From: JAFGPJ01 sp964439135
GTDB taxonomy: Bacteria; Planctomycetota; Phycisphaerae; Sedimentisphaerales; Anaerobacaceae
Reading direction: 5' to 3'
Assembly (NCBI GenBank): GCA_964439135.1
Contig: CAYTNN010000047.1
Coordinates: forward strand, 1-24,665
Length of the DNA stretch: 24,665 bases
Shown piece after piece: positions 9,239 through 17,499 of this stretch. How positions within the stretch are numbered: the first letter of the stretch is position 1; every line of letters starts with the position of its first letter. The notes under the pieces are model-generated. The model was not told the origin of the DNA. It saw nothing but the letters and a program-made list of their open reading frames with translations, and did not search any database. The position numbers were made by a program, and so were the translations under genes.

Positions 9239-9273
9239 CCATCGCACGATGGAAGGGCGGTTCGCGAACCGCC
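9239..9273. repeat. Two adjacent short palindromes
   Basis: CCATCG-CA-CGATGG (9239-9252) is followed three bases later by the perfect 18-base palindrome GGCGGTTCGCGAACCGCC (9256-9273). Such GC-rich palindromes in intergenic DNA are typical of REP-like elements. The gap between them is GAA. Confidence 0.7.
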
Positions 9274-9324
9274 TCTACAGACTTTTTCTCTTGAAAATCC
9301 TGCTGGAACAGTGTAAATTCCTTG

Positions 9325-9353
9325 TTGACGGGCGAGCAGGCTATATTTGTGAT
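9325..9353 (+). promoter_or_regulatory. Possible sigma-70-type promoter for the 9406-11771 genes
   Basis: TTGACG (9325-9330) and TGTGAT (9348-9353) are separated by exactly 17 bases and lie about 50 bases before the ATG at 9406. The -35 box is good and the -10 box matches 4 of 6. A TTG at 9322 could extend the gene upstream, but that would place the promoter inside the coding region. Confidence 0.35.
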
Positions 9354-9405
9354 TCAGGATCAGGGCGGCGGTTGTGAAAATACATATATTTTGAGAGAAA
9401 GAACT

Positions 9406-9909
9406 ATGAGAAAGTTATTGCACGATCTGATTCGCATACTCTCGTTAGAGTTCATCATCATACTTGTCCTGGTGGGACTGGTGACTCTTGGATACCTTTG
9501 CCGCAAACCCTTGTTCATTACGTATCACAGACTGGGTCAACGCTCGGCGCTCAGGGCGATGCGGCGTGTTGCGAAGCCCGAGATGCAGCATGAGAGCTAT
9601 AGTAAACATGGGGATCGACTCCAGCGTCATACGGAAGCCTTAGTACGTCTTGGATACCTTGAAGAGCGAAGGTTTCAGCCGAAATTCCTCACCATGAGAT
9701 CACCGCAGACTCAGGCGATGATCGAGGAGTTTCGTCGCAGACATCCTTTTTCCTCCTATGATGTCGGGTGGGGTAAAATGCTTAGCATAACCGACCGCCC
9801 CGAGAGAATACCGACGTGGGAATCTCTGGTTCGGGAATATGACGTGCCGCCAACTGATTCTAACCAACCGGCAGCTTTTGAGAATCAACCGAAAGCTGAG
9901 GTTCCATGA
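9406..9909 (+). CDS. Small membrane-anchored protein of unknown function
   Basis: 167 residues from the ATG at 9406. I do not recognise the family. The N-terminus has one transmembrane helix (about residues 12-30, LSLEFIIILVLVGLVTLGYL), followed by a basic region (RSALRAMRRVAK) and a mostly helical, soluble domain (HTEALVRLGYLEERRF; AMIEEFRRRHPFSSYD). The last 20 residues are Pro/Gln/Asn-rich and look disordered. The positive charges after the helix suggest a cytoplasmic C-terminal domain by the positive-inside rule. The start is chosen over an in-frame TTG at 9322, because ATG is preferred and the upstream codons overlap a candidate promoter; the ribosome site (GAGAGAAAG) is weak. It is the first of four closely spaced genes. 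Confidence 0.65.
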   Translation: MRKLLHDLIRILSLEFIIILVLVGLVTLGYLCRKPLFITYHRLGQRSALRAMRRVAKPEMQHESYSKHGDRLQRHTEALVRLGYLEERRFQPKFLTMRSPQTQAMIEEFRRRHPFSSYDVGWGKMLSITDRPERIPTWESLVREYDVPPTDSNQPAAFENQPKAEVP

Positions 9910-9940
9910 GTTTGCCTCCAAACTGCGGATTAGAACAAAG

Positions 9941-10891
9941 ATGAGGCATAAAAAAGTTGTTTTCATGCAAATTTTCAAAAAAATGTCACAAAGTCGAAAA
10001 TTCTTATTTGTTCAAGGTTTGATCCCTGCGAATCGTAGTGACAAAAAGCGATTGCTGATTGACTTGCTGCTCGTGGCTGTCGTGTTTGGCGGGTACTTTT
10101 GGTATACACACTGGACGCCTGAACATAAGCTGGAATCAGAACATTATCGCGCATTGAGCAATGTTTCTATTGAAGAAACACAGGATGCATTAAGCAAGGC
10201 TGAAACGCTTTATCAAGCCTATACCGCCTTCTGGGATGTTAAGGCCGGGCCTGCTGATAATAAACTGCTGCTGAAGATTTATTCATCACGAAAAGAATTC
10301 AAGCGAGCCAATCCCTTATCGGGATGGGCGGAAGCATTCTACAAAGAACCATACTGCCATCAATATATTGAAGCGGAGAGTGAAAACAGGCCCTATCACT
10401 GGATGGTGCATGAAGCCACGCACCAGTTGAATAATGAAGTTTCACAATTTAAATTGCCCCAATGGGCCGAAGAAGGGATCGCCTGCTATTTTTCCACCAC
10501 CAGGATGGATGATGGGAAAATGAGTTTGGGAGTAATTGATCGGGATACTTACCCCGTCTGGTGGCTAAGCTCGCTCGACTTAAGTGGAGACTTGTCACGT
10601 GACAAGGCGGACAAAAAGATCATAAGTATTAGAAGCATTGTCAACGATGAAAAGCCGCTCAAAATGAACGAGCATGTTAACCTGTACTACATTCACTGGT
10701 TTAGCCTGGTGCATTTCTTATTAGAGGGTGAGCAGGGAAAATGCCGACAAGCATTCATGGCATGTGTTAAAACGCCTTCAGGCTTAGAGGCGTTTGAAGA
10801 AAACATTGGACCATATCAACTCATTGAGCTGCAGTGGTATCAGCATTTGCTCCAAATAATAGATAGTTTATCAAAGAATGATACATTTTGA
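9941..10891 (+). CDS. Membrane-anchored gluzincin, peptidase MA-like
   Basis: 316 residues from the ATG at 9941. One transmembrane helix (about residues 41-60, LLIDLLLVAVVFGGYFWYTHW) anchors a C-terminal domain. This domain carries H-E-A-T-H (157-161), a zinc HExxH site, and W-A-E-E-G (175-179) 17 residues later, where E178 would be the third zinc ligand. This spacing and the following IACYFS fit the peptidase MA/DUF1570 group of gluzincins. The protease activity is inferred from these motifs; no substrate is evident. Other in-frame starts are ATG 9965 and ATG 9983, both without a clear ribosome site, so the exact start is uncertain. It begins 31 bases after the previous gene and its stop lies just before the next gene's ribosome site, suggesting one transcript. 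Confidence 0.8.
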   Translation: MRHKKVVFMQIFKKMSQSRKFLFVQGLIPANRSDKKRLLIDLLLVAVVFGGYFWYTHWTPEHKLESEHYRALSNVSIEETQDALSKAETLYQAYTAFWDVKAGPADNKLLLKIYSSRKEFKRANPLSGWAEAFYKEPYCHQYIEAESENRPYHWMVHEATHQLNNEVSQFKLPQWAEEGIACYFSTTRMDDGKMSLGVIDRDTYPVWWLSSLDLSGDLSRDKADKKIISIRSIVNDEKPLKMNEHVNLYYIHWFSLVHFLLEGEQGKCRQAFMACVKTPSGLEAFEENIGPYQLIELQWYQHLLQIIDSLSKNDTF

Positions 10892-10902
10892 GGAAAATGA
10901 AT

Positions 10903-11241
10903 ATGAAAAAGGTATACATAGCACAAGATCCTTCCGATGCTCATTTTGTTGCGGGAATACTTCAACAATATGGAATCTCATGTGAGATTCGCGGCGAAGA
11001 ACTTTGGGCTGCACGCGGAGCATTATCTGTCTCGCCGGATACTCTGCCTTCCATTTGGATACAGGATGATAATAGAATTGAGCAAGCCGAAAAGCTCGTC
11101 CAGCAATATGAGAACAAAACATTGACTACAAATATCGGCAATTCCCCCTGGCAATGCCCCAACTGCGGCGAAGAAATGGAGGCGCAATATACCGACTGCT
11201 GGCAATGCGGAACGAGTCGACCCGAAGAAACTGAAAATTAA
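10903..11241 (+). CDS. DUF2007-like protein with C-terminal zinc ribbon
   Basis: 112 residues. The N-terminal part (KKVYIAQDPSDAHFVAGILQ, then SIWIQDDNRIEQAEKLVQQY) has the pattern of DUF2007/'putative signal transducing protein', a ferredoxin-like fold usually near 70 residues. The C-terminus has four cysteines as CPNC (85-88) and CWQC (99-102), a zinc-ribbon pair. The combination is seen in uncharacterised bacterial proteins; the function is unknown. The ATG at 10903 is chosen over those at 10888 (TTG) and 10897 because AGGA (10891-10894) is 8 bases upstream. The AGGA overlaps the stop codon of the peptidase gene, indicating translational coupling. Confidence 0.8.
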   Translation: MKKVYIAQDPSDAHFVAGILQQYGISCEIRGEELWAARGALSVSPDTLPSIWIQDDNRIEQAEKLVQQYENKTLTTNIGNSPWQCPNCGEEMEAQYTDCWQCGTSRPEETEN

Positions 11242-11267
11242 GGACCAGTGAAAGGAGAATAAAGCTT

Positions 11268-11771
11268 ATGTCACGGACATTATTAACAGGGCTTGCCTTT
11301 TCGACTGTCACGATTTTTGCCGTCCTGGCTATATCTCCGGCCAAAATGCATCCGGACGGTCTCAATGTGGCGCAAGCGGCCGGAGCATCCGAGCCGGGCG
11401 TCGCCGAAGGGCTGAACAGCCGCCAAAGCGAGCTGCAACAACTCCTGGTTGAACGCAAGAAAGTGCTGAGTCGTATTGTTGAGTCAATGAAGTTATTTCT
11501 CGAATCAGGCAGGGCCGATTTTAACGAGTACCGGGATGCAAAAATAGCTCTGCTGCGGGCGGAAATGGACCTGTGCAGCACCCGGAACGAGCGTCTCGAC
11601 ATCCTGCAGAAAATGGTCCAATTCCACTCAGAATACGAAGCACAGGTGGCAAGAAGAGCGGCTGAAGGAAGAGCCACTGAAATGGATGTGAACAAAGCAA
11701 AGGTCGCCAGGCTGGAAGCTCAGATTGAGCTGATCCGGGAAAAGCTGAAAGGGCCGATATCTCAGGAGTGA
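11268..11771 (+). CDS. Exported coiled-coil protein
   Basis: 167 residues. A hydrophobic N-terminal segment (LLTGLAFSTVTIFAVLAIS) is a signal peptide or signal anchor. From about residue 50 on, the sequence is almost wholly helical with heptad character (QSELQQLLVERKKVLSRIV; MDVNKAKVARLEAQIELIRE), giving a helical hairpin similar to the TolC-type efflux hairpins. I do not assign a function. The ATG is preceded by AAAGGAG. It lies 26 bases after the zinc-ribbon gene and probably belongs to the same transcript. It ends with QE and a TGA about 20 bases before the next promoter. Confidence 0.75.
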   Translation: MSRTLLTGLAFSTVTIFAVLAISPAKMHPDGLNVAQAAGASEPGVAEGLNSRQSELQQLLVERKKVLSRIVESMKLFLESGRADFNEYRDAKIALLRAEMDLCSTRNERLDILQKMVQFHSEYEAQVARRAAEGRATEMDVNKAKVARLEAQIELIREKLKGPISQE

Positions 11772-11794
11772 TCCATACAAAATCTCTGTTTTTA

Positions 11795-11823
11795 TTGACA
11801 AAAACCAGCCGATTTGATAGAAT
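11795..11823 (+). promoter_or_regulatory. Near-consensus sigma-70-type promoter
   Basis: TTGACA (11795-11800), a 17-base spacer, then TAGAAT (11818-11823). The -35 box is consensus and the -10 box matches 5 of 6. It lies about 50 bases before the ATG at 11873, which has AGGAGG 9 bases upstream. The same -10 box and spacing occur at 17434-17462. Confidence 0.75.
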
Positions 11824-11872
11824 TCGGTAGTAACTTATACAATCAATAAACTCTTGGCAGGAGGTTTTCAGG

Positions 11873-14800
11873 ATGAGTAAAAAAACAAATCCGGGAACAT
11901 GGTTGGCATGTGCGATTTTTTTCGCAATTCTCGGCAGCACAATAGCTCCGGCAACAACCATCGACGTTGACGGTAATTCGGCAGGAAGTGATTTCATCGC
12001 GCCGGGCGAGGTCTGGAAATTCTTCAAAGGCACCGAGCCCCCAGGCAATCCGCCGAACGCATGGAAAGCTATCGACTTCGACGATTCGAATTGGCAGACC
12101 GGCCCCGGAGGTTTTGGCTACGGAGACGACGATGACGCTACGATCCTCAACGATATGCTGAATAATTACGTTTCAGTATACATCCGAAAGGAGTTTTCAG
12201 CTTCGTCACTGCCGGGCGACGAGGTTGTCAAGCTTGAGATTGATTACGATGACGGATTCATCGCTTATCTCAACGGACGGGAAATCGCACGGGCCAACAT
12301 GCCCGGAGGCACTGCTGCGTATAACACAAGTGCGGCGGGATCTCACGAGGCCGGATCGCCCGAAACCTTTGTTCTGGGAACGGCGGTCGAGCTGCTGAAC
12401 GCCGGCAGCAATATTCTGGCCATCGAGGGACATAACACATCTCTGGACAGTTCGGATTTCTCGCTTACGCCCGCTCTACGCTCAGCGACGAACACGGCCC
12501 GAACCGGCGATACATGGATTGTGGAAACCGATACGATAATACTTCAGGGCAGGGCGGATGCTCTTAAGGCCGTTTCCGTGCTGGCCAATGGAACTTCTGC
12601 CGATTTCAACGCCGGTAACGGAACCTGGAGCGTTGAAGTTTTACTTATGCCCGGCCTGAACGCCATAACCGTAGAGCAGCTCGATGCGAACACAAATATT
12701 GTAAATTCCCGCGTTGTAGAGATTATGTATGTCCCGCCGGCCAATCACGCCTCTGGGGAGCTCATCGGGGATATGACATGGTCGGGAGCGTATATTATCG
12801 AAGATTCCGTCGTAGTTCCCGCCGATATGGTCCTGAAAATTGAGCCGGGGACAATGGTCTTGATGAAGGATGCTGCGGAACTGGTCGTTTACGGCCAGCT
12901 CCTCGCCGAGGGAACCGAAGCCGAAGCGATTCATTTCACACGCTACAGTGACGGCACATCGTGGAAACAGATTATGTTCGTAGAAGCGGCAGACAGTAGG
13001 CTTGCGCATTGCATCATAGAATACGCCGACAGCGAGGGCGAACACCAGGATTATTACGTGCCGGGACCGAGAACCTACCACGAGGCAGTGGTTGCCCTGG
13101 CATGTCATGTCGATATCGAAAATTGCATCTTCCGGAACCTCCCCGATGAAAGCGCCGGCGCCGATGGAGACGCCATAGCCATCATATCGGATGACCAGGA
13201 TTATCCCGGAGAAGCGACGGCGAATATTCGGGGCTGTGAATTTCTCTCTATCGGGCAGGGCGTGCATACCAGATACTCCTATGTGCTGGTCGAGGACTGC
13301 TACTTTACGGGCAAGCGAGGTGACAATGATGACGTCGATTTGTGGGGCGAAAGCACACCGGCACCTCTTATACAAAACAACCTTTTCCTGAATCCCGAAC
13401 ACGATGATATGATTAATCCCACGCGGTGCTCGGCGGTCATTGTCGGCAACATTATCGCCGGCTGTGACGATCACGGCATCGTCCTGCGAGATAAGTGCTC
13501 TCCCGTTTTAATGAATAATCTGATTATCGACTGCAGCAGCGCAGGTATAGCGGTGGAAAATTCGTGCGAGGCAACGCTGATAAACAACACAATAGTCAAT
13601 TGCGGTAGGGGAATCAGGCTCTTCGACCTGGGCAGATGGGGCCCTCCGTATAGTTTGAATCCGGGAGGCGGAACAGCAACGGTGATTAACTGCATCATCT
13701 GGGATTGTCCGCAACCGGTCACTTTAACTGACAGCTCGAACACGCAAATCGAAGATCGCGGCTCTCATATAACAGTCAAATACAGCGATATTCAAGGCGG
13801 CCAGAACAGTATATCCGTCTCGGGTAGTCGTTCGACTGTTACCTGGGGGCAGGGCAATATCAATACCGACCCTCAATTTGTTGCTGTCAATAACGGCGAC
13901 TGTCACCTGAAATCCCGGGCGGGCCGATGGGACGCGGCCGGCGAAAGCTGGGTGCAGGATAATATCACAAGCCCATGTATCGACACAGGCGATCCGGACA
14001 GCCCCGTCGCCTTCGAGCCATATCCGAACGGCGGCATTATTAACATGGGAGCATACGGCGGCACAGACGAGGCCGGCAAGTCACCCTCAGGCATTCACGC
14101 CAAATACGGCGGTGGCACGGGAGGGCCCGACAATCCTTATCTTATCTACACCGACGAGCACATGAACACTATTGGCCTTCACGAAGAAGACTTCGACAAG
14201 CACTTTGTACAAATGGCCGACATCGATCTCGGCAGCCTGGGTGAGGATGATTTTAATATTATCGGAAATATTCTCTCGCCGTTCAGCGGTGTTTTTGATG
14301 GGAACGGCCGCACAATCTCGAACTTCCACTACATTTCCACAGATATCAATGACGTAGCACTATTCAATTGCGTTCAAGGTGAGCAGGCCCGAATCACGGA
14401 TTTGGGATTGATTGATCCGGTCATTAACGTCGAATCGAATGAACTGGATTTTGTCTTCGACTGGGATGACCCTAATGCTGGTGCGATATATGGAAATACC
14501 GCCGGCTCGCTCGTCAATAATCTGTGGCACGGAGCCCGTCTCAGCCACTGCTACGTTCGTGGCGGCCGCGTTTCAGGAGATTTATGGGTAGGTGGGCTTG
14601 TCTCAAATGTCGAAGAAGGTACAATCGAGAGTTGTTATTCGACTGTCGAAGTATCTGGAAAGCGGGATGTTGGCGGCCTGGTGGGAGATAACTACTCGGG
14701 CACAATTACCAATTGCCATGCGATTGGTCATGTCACAGGAGAAAGTTCCACCGGAGGCTTAGCGGGGTACAATAATGGTACGATCCGAGATTGTTGCGCG

Positions 14801-15316
14801 ATGGGAGACGTGACGTGCGATTCCATGGCCGGCGGTTTGGCAGGCAACAATATGGGAACGATCCAGAGTTCATATTCAACGGGTCACGTTAGCGGCTTCT
14901 ATGATATCGGGGGCCTGCTGGGTCGCAGCCGCGGAAGCCTTATCAATTGTTATTCAACCGGCAGCGTTTCCGGCGAGTGGTCTGTCGGCGGCCTGGTGGG
15001 ATTTTTTGGTGGCCCTATCACCATCACGAATTGTTACTCGGCCGGAAACGTCACAGGCATCACAGATATCGGCGGTCTCGTTGGGACCGGTCACTCTCTC
15101 GATAATGTCCTCGGGTCATTCTGGGACATCGAAACCAGCGGACAAACGACGAGTTTTCGCGGAACGGGCAAGACCACGGCCGAGATGCAAACGGCCGGCA
15201 CATTTCTCGACGCAGGCTGGGATTTCTTCGACGAGACGGAAAACGGCACCGACGATATCTGGTGGATTACCGAAGGTCAGGATTACCCCAGGCTGTGGTG
15301 GGAACTCTCCGATTGA
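11873..15316 (+). CDS. Secreted beta-helix protein with GLUG repeats
   Basis: 1147 residues. A signal peptide (cleavage near PAT, about residue 30) is followed by a beta-sandwich sugar-binding-like domain (about 35-205; DDGFIAYLNGREIARANMPG), then a Big-like domain (about 215-285). Next come beta-helix rungs (about 290-700; NNLIIDCSSAGIAVENS), a planctomycete-type tail (DPQFVAVNNGDCHLKS, NITSPCIDTGDPDSPVAF, NMGAYGGTDEAGKSP) and a region of GLUG motifs (about 905-1068). At least seven GG-L-x-G motifs occur at about 26-residue spacing (VGGLVG, TGGLAG, IGGLLG, IGGLVG). GLUG repeats are known from surface and adhesin-like proteins. Secretion is supported; adhesion or glycan binding is an inference. 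There is no C-terminal anchor (no LPXTG, PEP-CTERM or helix). The gene has its own promoter and AGGAGG. Confidence 0.85.
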   Translation: MSKKTNPGTWLACAIFFAILGSTIAPATTIDVDGNSAGSDFIAPGEVWKFFKGTEPPGNPPNAWKAIDFDDSNWQTGPGGFGYGDDDDATILNDMLNNYVSVYIRKEFSASSLPGDEVVKLEIDYDDGFIAYLNGREIARANMPGGTAAYNTSAAGSHEAGSPETFVLGTAVELLNAGSNILAIEGHNTSLDSSDFSLTPALRSATNTARTGDTWIVETDTIILQGRADALKAVSVLANGTSADFNAGNGTWSVEVLLMPGLNAITVEQLDANTNIVNSRVVEIMYVPPANHASGELIGDMTWSGAYIIEDSVVVPADMVLKIEPGTMVLMKDAAELVVYGQLLAEGTEAEAIHFTRYSDGTSWKQIMFVEAADSRLAHCIIEYADSEGEHQDYYVPGPRTYHEAVVALACHVDIENCIFRNLPDESAGADGDAIAIISDDQDYPGEATANIRGCEFLSIGQGVHTRYSYVLVEDCYFTGKRGDNDDVDLWGESTPAPLIQNNLFLNPEHDDMINPTRCSAVIVGNIIAGCDDHGIVLRDKCSPVLMNNLIIDCSSAGIAVENSCEATLINNTIVNCGRGIRLFDLGRWGPPYSLNPGGGTATVINCIIWDCPQPVTLTDSSNTQIEDRGSHITVKYSDIQGGQNSISVSGSRSTVTWGQGNINTDPQFVAVNNGDCHLKSRAGRWDAAGESWVQDNITSPCIDTGDPDSPVAFEPYPNGGIINMGAYGGTDEAGKSPSGIHAKYGGGTGGPDNPYLIYTDEHMNTIGLHEEDFDKHFVQMADIDLGSLGEDDFNIIGNILSPFSGVFDGNGRTISNFHYISTDINDVALFNCVQGEQARITDLGLIDPVINVESNELDFVFDWDDPNAGAIYGNTAGSLVNNLWHGARLSHCYVRGGRVSGDLWVGGLVSNVEEGTIESCYSTVEVSGKRDVGGLVGDNYSGTITNCHAIGHVTGESSTGGLAGYNNGTIRDCCAMGDVTCDSMAGGLAGNNMGTIQSSYSTGHVSGFYDIGGLLGRSRGSLINCYSTGSVSGEWSVGGLVGFFGGPITITNCYSAGNVTGITDIGGLVGTGHSLDNVLGSFWDIETSGQTTSFRGTGKTTAEMQTAGTFLDAGWDFFDETENGTDDIWWITEGQDYPRLWWELSD

Positions 15317-15520
15317 CTATTGTCCCTGTTCAGATTCTGTTGCAGCAACGTTTAATTAGTATTCACATTTCTACTAATATCTCATAAAAGCCTCTTTTTA
15401 GCTGATTCGGGCGGGGTTCGAGGGCGGCAATAATTTACAAGTTTTGAACTGCGAAAGTTCTACAAACGTATGTACATTTGATTTATAATCGAAGAAATAA
15501 AACGAGTAAGGAGATTAGTC
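15317..15520. promoter_or_regulatory. Intergenic region with -10-like box before wrbA
   Basis: TATAAT occurs at 15484-15489, with AAGGAG at 15508-15513 before the ATG at 15521. I cannot find a matching -35 box. An AT-rich stem (ATTAGTA at 15355-15361, TACTAAT at 15372-15378) has no T-run, so no terminator is called. Confidence 0.4.
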
Positions 15521-16135
15521 ATGGCAAAAGTACAAATCGTTTTTTACAGCATGTACGGACACGTGTATCAGTTGGCCGAGGCCATCGCCGAAGGCGCACG
15601 CGAAGTTCTGGATACGGAAGTTTCCATCTATCAGGTCCCGGAACTCATTTCTGATGAAGCGCTGGAGCAAAGTGGCGCCAAAGCCGCTCGTGAGGCGTTC
15701 GCTGACGTCCCTATTGCCGAGCCGGCCCAGTTGGCCGGGGCCGATGCGATTATATTCGGAACCCCAACAAGGTTTGGCAATATGGCCGCCCAGATGCGTA
15801 ATTTCCTCGACCAGACGGGCCAATTGTGGTTCACCGGCGCCCTGGTCGGCAAGCTCGGCAGCGTTTTCGCCAGCACGGGCACGCAGCACGGCGGTCAGGA
15901 GACGACGATTACCAGCTTTCATTCGACATTACTGCATCACGGCATGATTATCGTCGGCGTGCCTTATACCGTGCAGGAACTGCTAAACATGGAAGAGATT
16001 ACCGGCGGGACGCCCTACGGCGCAACGACGCTCGCCGGCGCCGACGGCTCTCGCCGGCCAACCGAAAACGAGCTGGCCATCGCCCGCTTCCAGGGCAAAC
16101 ACGTAGCCCAGATTGCCCAGAAGCTCTGCCGGTGA
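15521..16135 (+). CDS. wrbA: NAD(P)H:quinone oxidoreductase, WrbA family
   Basis: 204 residues, the usual length for WrbA. It is a flavodoxin-fold FMN enzyme that reduces quinones by two electrons and limits semiquinone formation in the cytoplasm. The FMN phosphate loop is seen near the start (VFYSMYGHVYQLAEAIAEG), followed by FGTPTRFGNMAAQMRNFLDQ, the family signature, then FASTGTQHGGQET and the C-terminal GG-T-PYGATT-AG segment. The ATG has AAGGAG 7 bases upstream. It is not obviously part of an operon: over 200 bases lie before it and 260 after. All main motifs are present, so the call is secure. Confidence 0.95.
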   Translation: MAKVQIVFYSMYGHVYQLAEAIAEGAREVLDTEVSIYQVPELISDEALEQSGAKAAREAFADVPIAEPAQLAGADAIIFGTPTRFGNMAAQMRNFLDQTGQLWFTGALVGKLGSVFASTGTQHGGQETTITSFHSTLLHHGMIIVGVPYTVQELLNMEEITGGTPYGATTLAGADGSRRPTENELAIARFQGKHVAQIAQKLCR

Positions 16136-16414
16136 TCTAACCGCCGCATCGTTGAAGTGCAGTATGTAGTATGTAGGGTGTACATTGCACACCATTTTAG
16201 TGGATAATCTGCCCGAAAAAAAATCTCGTCAAGTTGTTTATTAGGTGATTTCCTCTTATTTAGCCCATATTGTCAAATTACACATTTTTATTCTTGCACA
16301 GCTTCGCTGTTTTGTGTAAACTATGATTTGATATGCGAGGAGGTTATGATCTTGGGATTCGGTATGTCGTAGAGAAAACGCGTAAATACTGTTTATTCCT
16401 TGGAGGATCATTCG
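16136..16414. promoter_or_regulatory. Intergenic region with palindrome and possible promoter
   Basis: A REP-like palindrome lies at 16173-16197. A possible promoter is TTGCAC (16294-16299), a 17-base spacer and TAAACT (16317-16322), which holds a short inverted repeat (ACAGC-TTC-GCTGT, 16298-16310). The gene start at 16415 has GGAGG at 16402-16406. Confidence 0.35.
16173..16197 (+). repeat. REP-like palindrome, copy A
   Basis: The core GGTGTACATTGCACACC (16177-16193) is a near palindrome; with flanks it matches copy C (17500-17524) at 22 of 25 positions. Confidence 0.7.
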
Positions 16415-17351
16415 ATGTTTACCTCACCTAAACATTCAAATACGGTAAAACACGCTTTCACCTACTTGTTAATGTCGGTTTTATTTCTGATGACGGGTCC
16501 TCAGCGGATCCTTGCCTCGGAAGAAACACTGAATGAGGCTGGAGCAATGGTTCTTGTGCTGGAGGACTGTGATAGCGATAACAAAGACTCAACGACCCCG
16601 TATGGAGACTTGGTCTCTCTGCTTAACTCAAAGGGCGAACTCATCAGAAGGTACCATAGCCTTGAGATTCAAAGTACCTTTAGCGGTTGCACGAAAATCT
16701 CAGCATCCGAGGATGGTCGTTTCTTTGTAGTGTGCGAAAANNNNNNNNNNNNNNNNNNNNNNNNNNNNNNNNNNNNNNNNNNNNNNNNNNNNNNNNNNNN
16801 NNNNNNNNNNNNNNNNNNNNNNNNNNNNNNNNNNNNNNNNCAATAAGACGGGCGCATTTTCAGTTGACGTCAGCCCGGATGGCTCAATCTGGATTGCGGA
16901 ACAAAACCATCGTCAAAAATATGGCAGCAAGAACCGATTAGTGAAGAGATCACTATACGGCGGCATCCTGAAGAAAATCGACCTGGACTTTTCGCCGATA
17001 CGTGTGCGCATAGACAAGTATGACGGCAGCGTATGGACAACCGGCATAATAAAAGAGCGGGACTTTTCGGGCATTGGTGACGAATGGCCGGAGACCCTCG
17101 ATGAATTGAACGAGCTGGTAAAAACAGAAATAGAGACTTTCACCCGTAAATATGATTCAGAGGGCAATTTGATTTTCGAAATCAGCGAAGGAGGCTACTC
17201 AATCGAGCTGGATCCTTCGGACCGCTCGGCCTGGATCGCCGGCAAGAAAAATATATGGCACTATTCCGCAAACGGCCAAAACCTTGGCTCATACGCCGGC
17301 TCTTCAGACGGCCAAAAATGGCTCGCCATCGTTCCCGGCAAAAGCAACTGA
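16415..17351 (+). CDS. Exported beta-propeller-like protein interrupted by assembly gap
   Basis: The 5' part (108 codons from the ATG at 16415) has a signal peptide (KHAFTYLLMSVLFLMTGPQR, cleavage near ILA-SEE). Beyond the 100-N gap (16741-16840) the other part starts at AAT 16842 in a different computed frame. It runs to 17351 with blade-like motifs (DVSPDGSIWIAEQNHR; YDSEGNLIFEISEGG; LDPSDRSAWIAGKKNIW). Both parts fit one protein if the true gap is a multiple of three, since the known bases on each side total a multiple of three. The propeller assignment (NHL/Vgb-like) is inferred from the SPDG-x-IW pattern. GGAGG at 16402-16406 supports the start. The total length is unknown because the gap size is arbitrary. 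Confidence 0.65.
16741..16840. other. Assembly gap of 100 N
   Basis: Exactly 100 N in a row is the usual placeholder for a gap of unknown size between joined contigs. It falls inside the coding region at 16415-17351. Confidence 0.98.
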
Positions 17352-17371
17352 CCAGTCGCTTATAAATTTGA

Positions 17372-17391
17372 TGGTGTGCGGTGCACACCCA
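17372..17391 (-). repeat. REP-like palindrome, copy B (inverted)
   Basis: The plus-strand core is GGTGTGCGGTGCACACC (17374-17390). Read on the minus strand it matches copy C nearly base for base (GGGTGTGCACCGCACACCAT), so it is inverted relative to copies A and C. Confidence 0.7.
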
Positions 17392-17433
17392 CCGCTACCG
17401 CTGCGTTATGCGTTGTGTTTTTCGGTAAAGGAT

Positions 17434-17462
17434 TTGACGCGGCAGGTATAAGCTAATAGAAT
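17434..17462 (+). promoter_or_regulatory. Near-consensus promoter upstream of dapL
   Basis: TTGACG (17434-17439), a 17-base spacer and TAGAAT (17457-17462). It has the same -10 box and spacing as the promoter at 11795-11823. It would start a leader of about 85 bases containing the palindrome at 17500-17524, before the ATG at 17555. Confidence 0.7.
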
Positions 17463-17499
17463 ATAGCACTTCGTATACTAAGGAGTGAGAGGTGAGTCG

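Larger units (their letters stand above)
8816..9405. other. Divergent intergenic region with palindromes
   Basis: About 590 bases lie between the divergent isomerase-like gene and the membrane-protein gene. I find no convincing gene. The region holds the leader of the minus operon (8816-8935), a hairpin with arms TCACCCT/AGGGTGA (8966-8991), a long inverted repeat (9051-9131), two further palindromes (9239-9252 and 9256-9273), and a possible promoter for the plus-strand genes (9325-9353). Confidence 0.7.

Noticed and set aside
9322..9405. TTG start extending the small membrane protein by 28 codons
   Set aside because: The segment overlaps a plausible promoter and would place a polar stretch before the transmembrane helix; the ATG at 9406 fits better.
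12641..13474. 277-codon open frame on the minus strand
   Set aside because: It is antisense to the GLUG/beta-helix gene, has no ribosome site or recognisable motif, and follows from the codon bias of the real gene.
15355..15378. Terminator hairpin after the GLUG gene
   Set aside because: The stem is AT-only and no T-run follows.
16346..16372. 8-codon frame after AGGAGG, a possible leader peptide
   Set aside because: The spacing between AGGAGG and ATG is only 2 bases, and no attenuator structure or meaningful codon run is seen.
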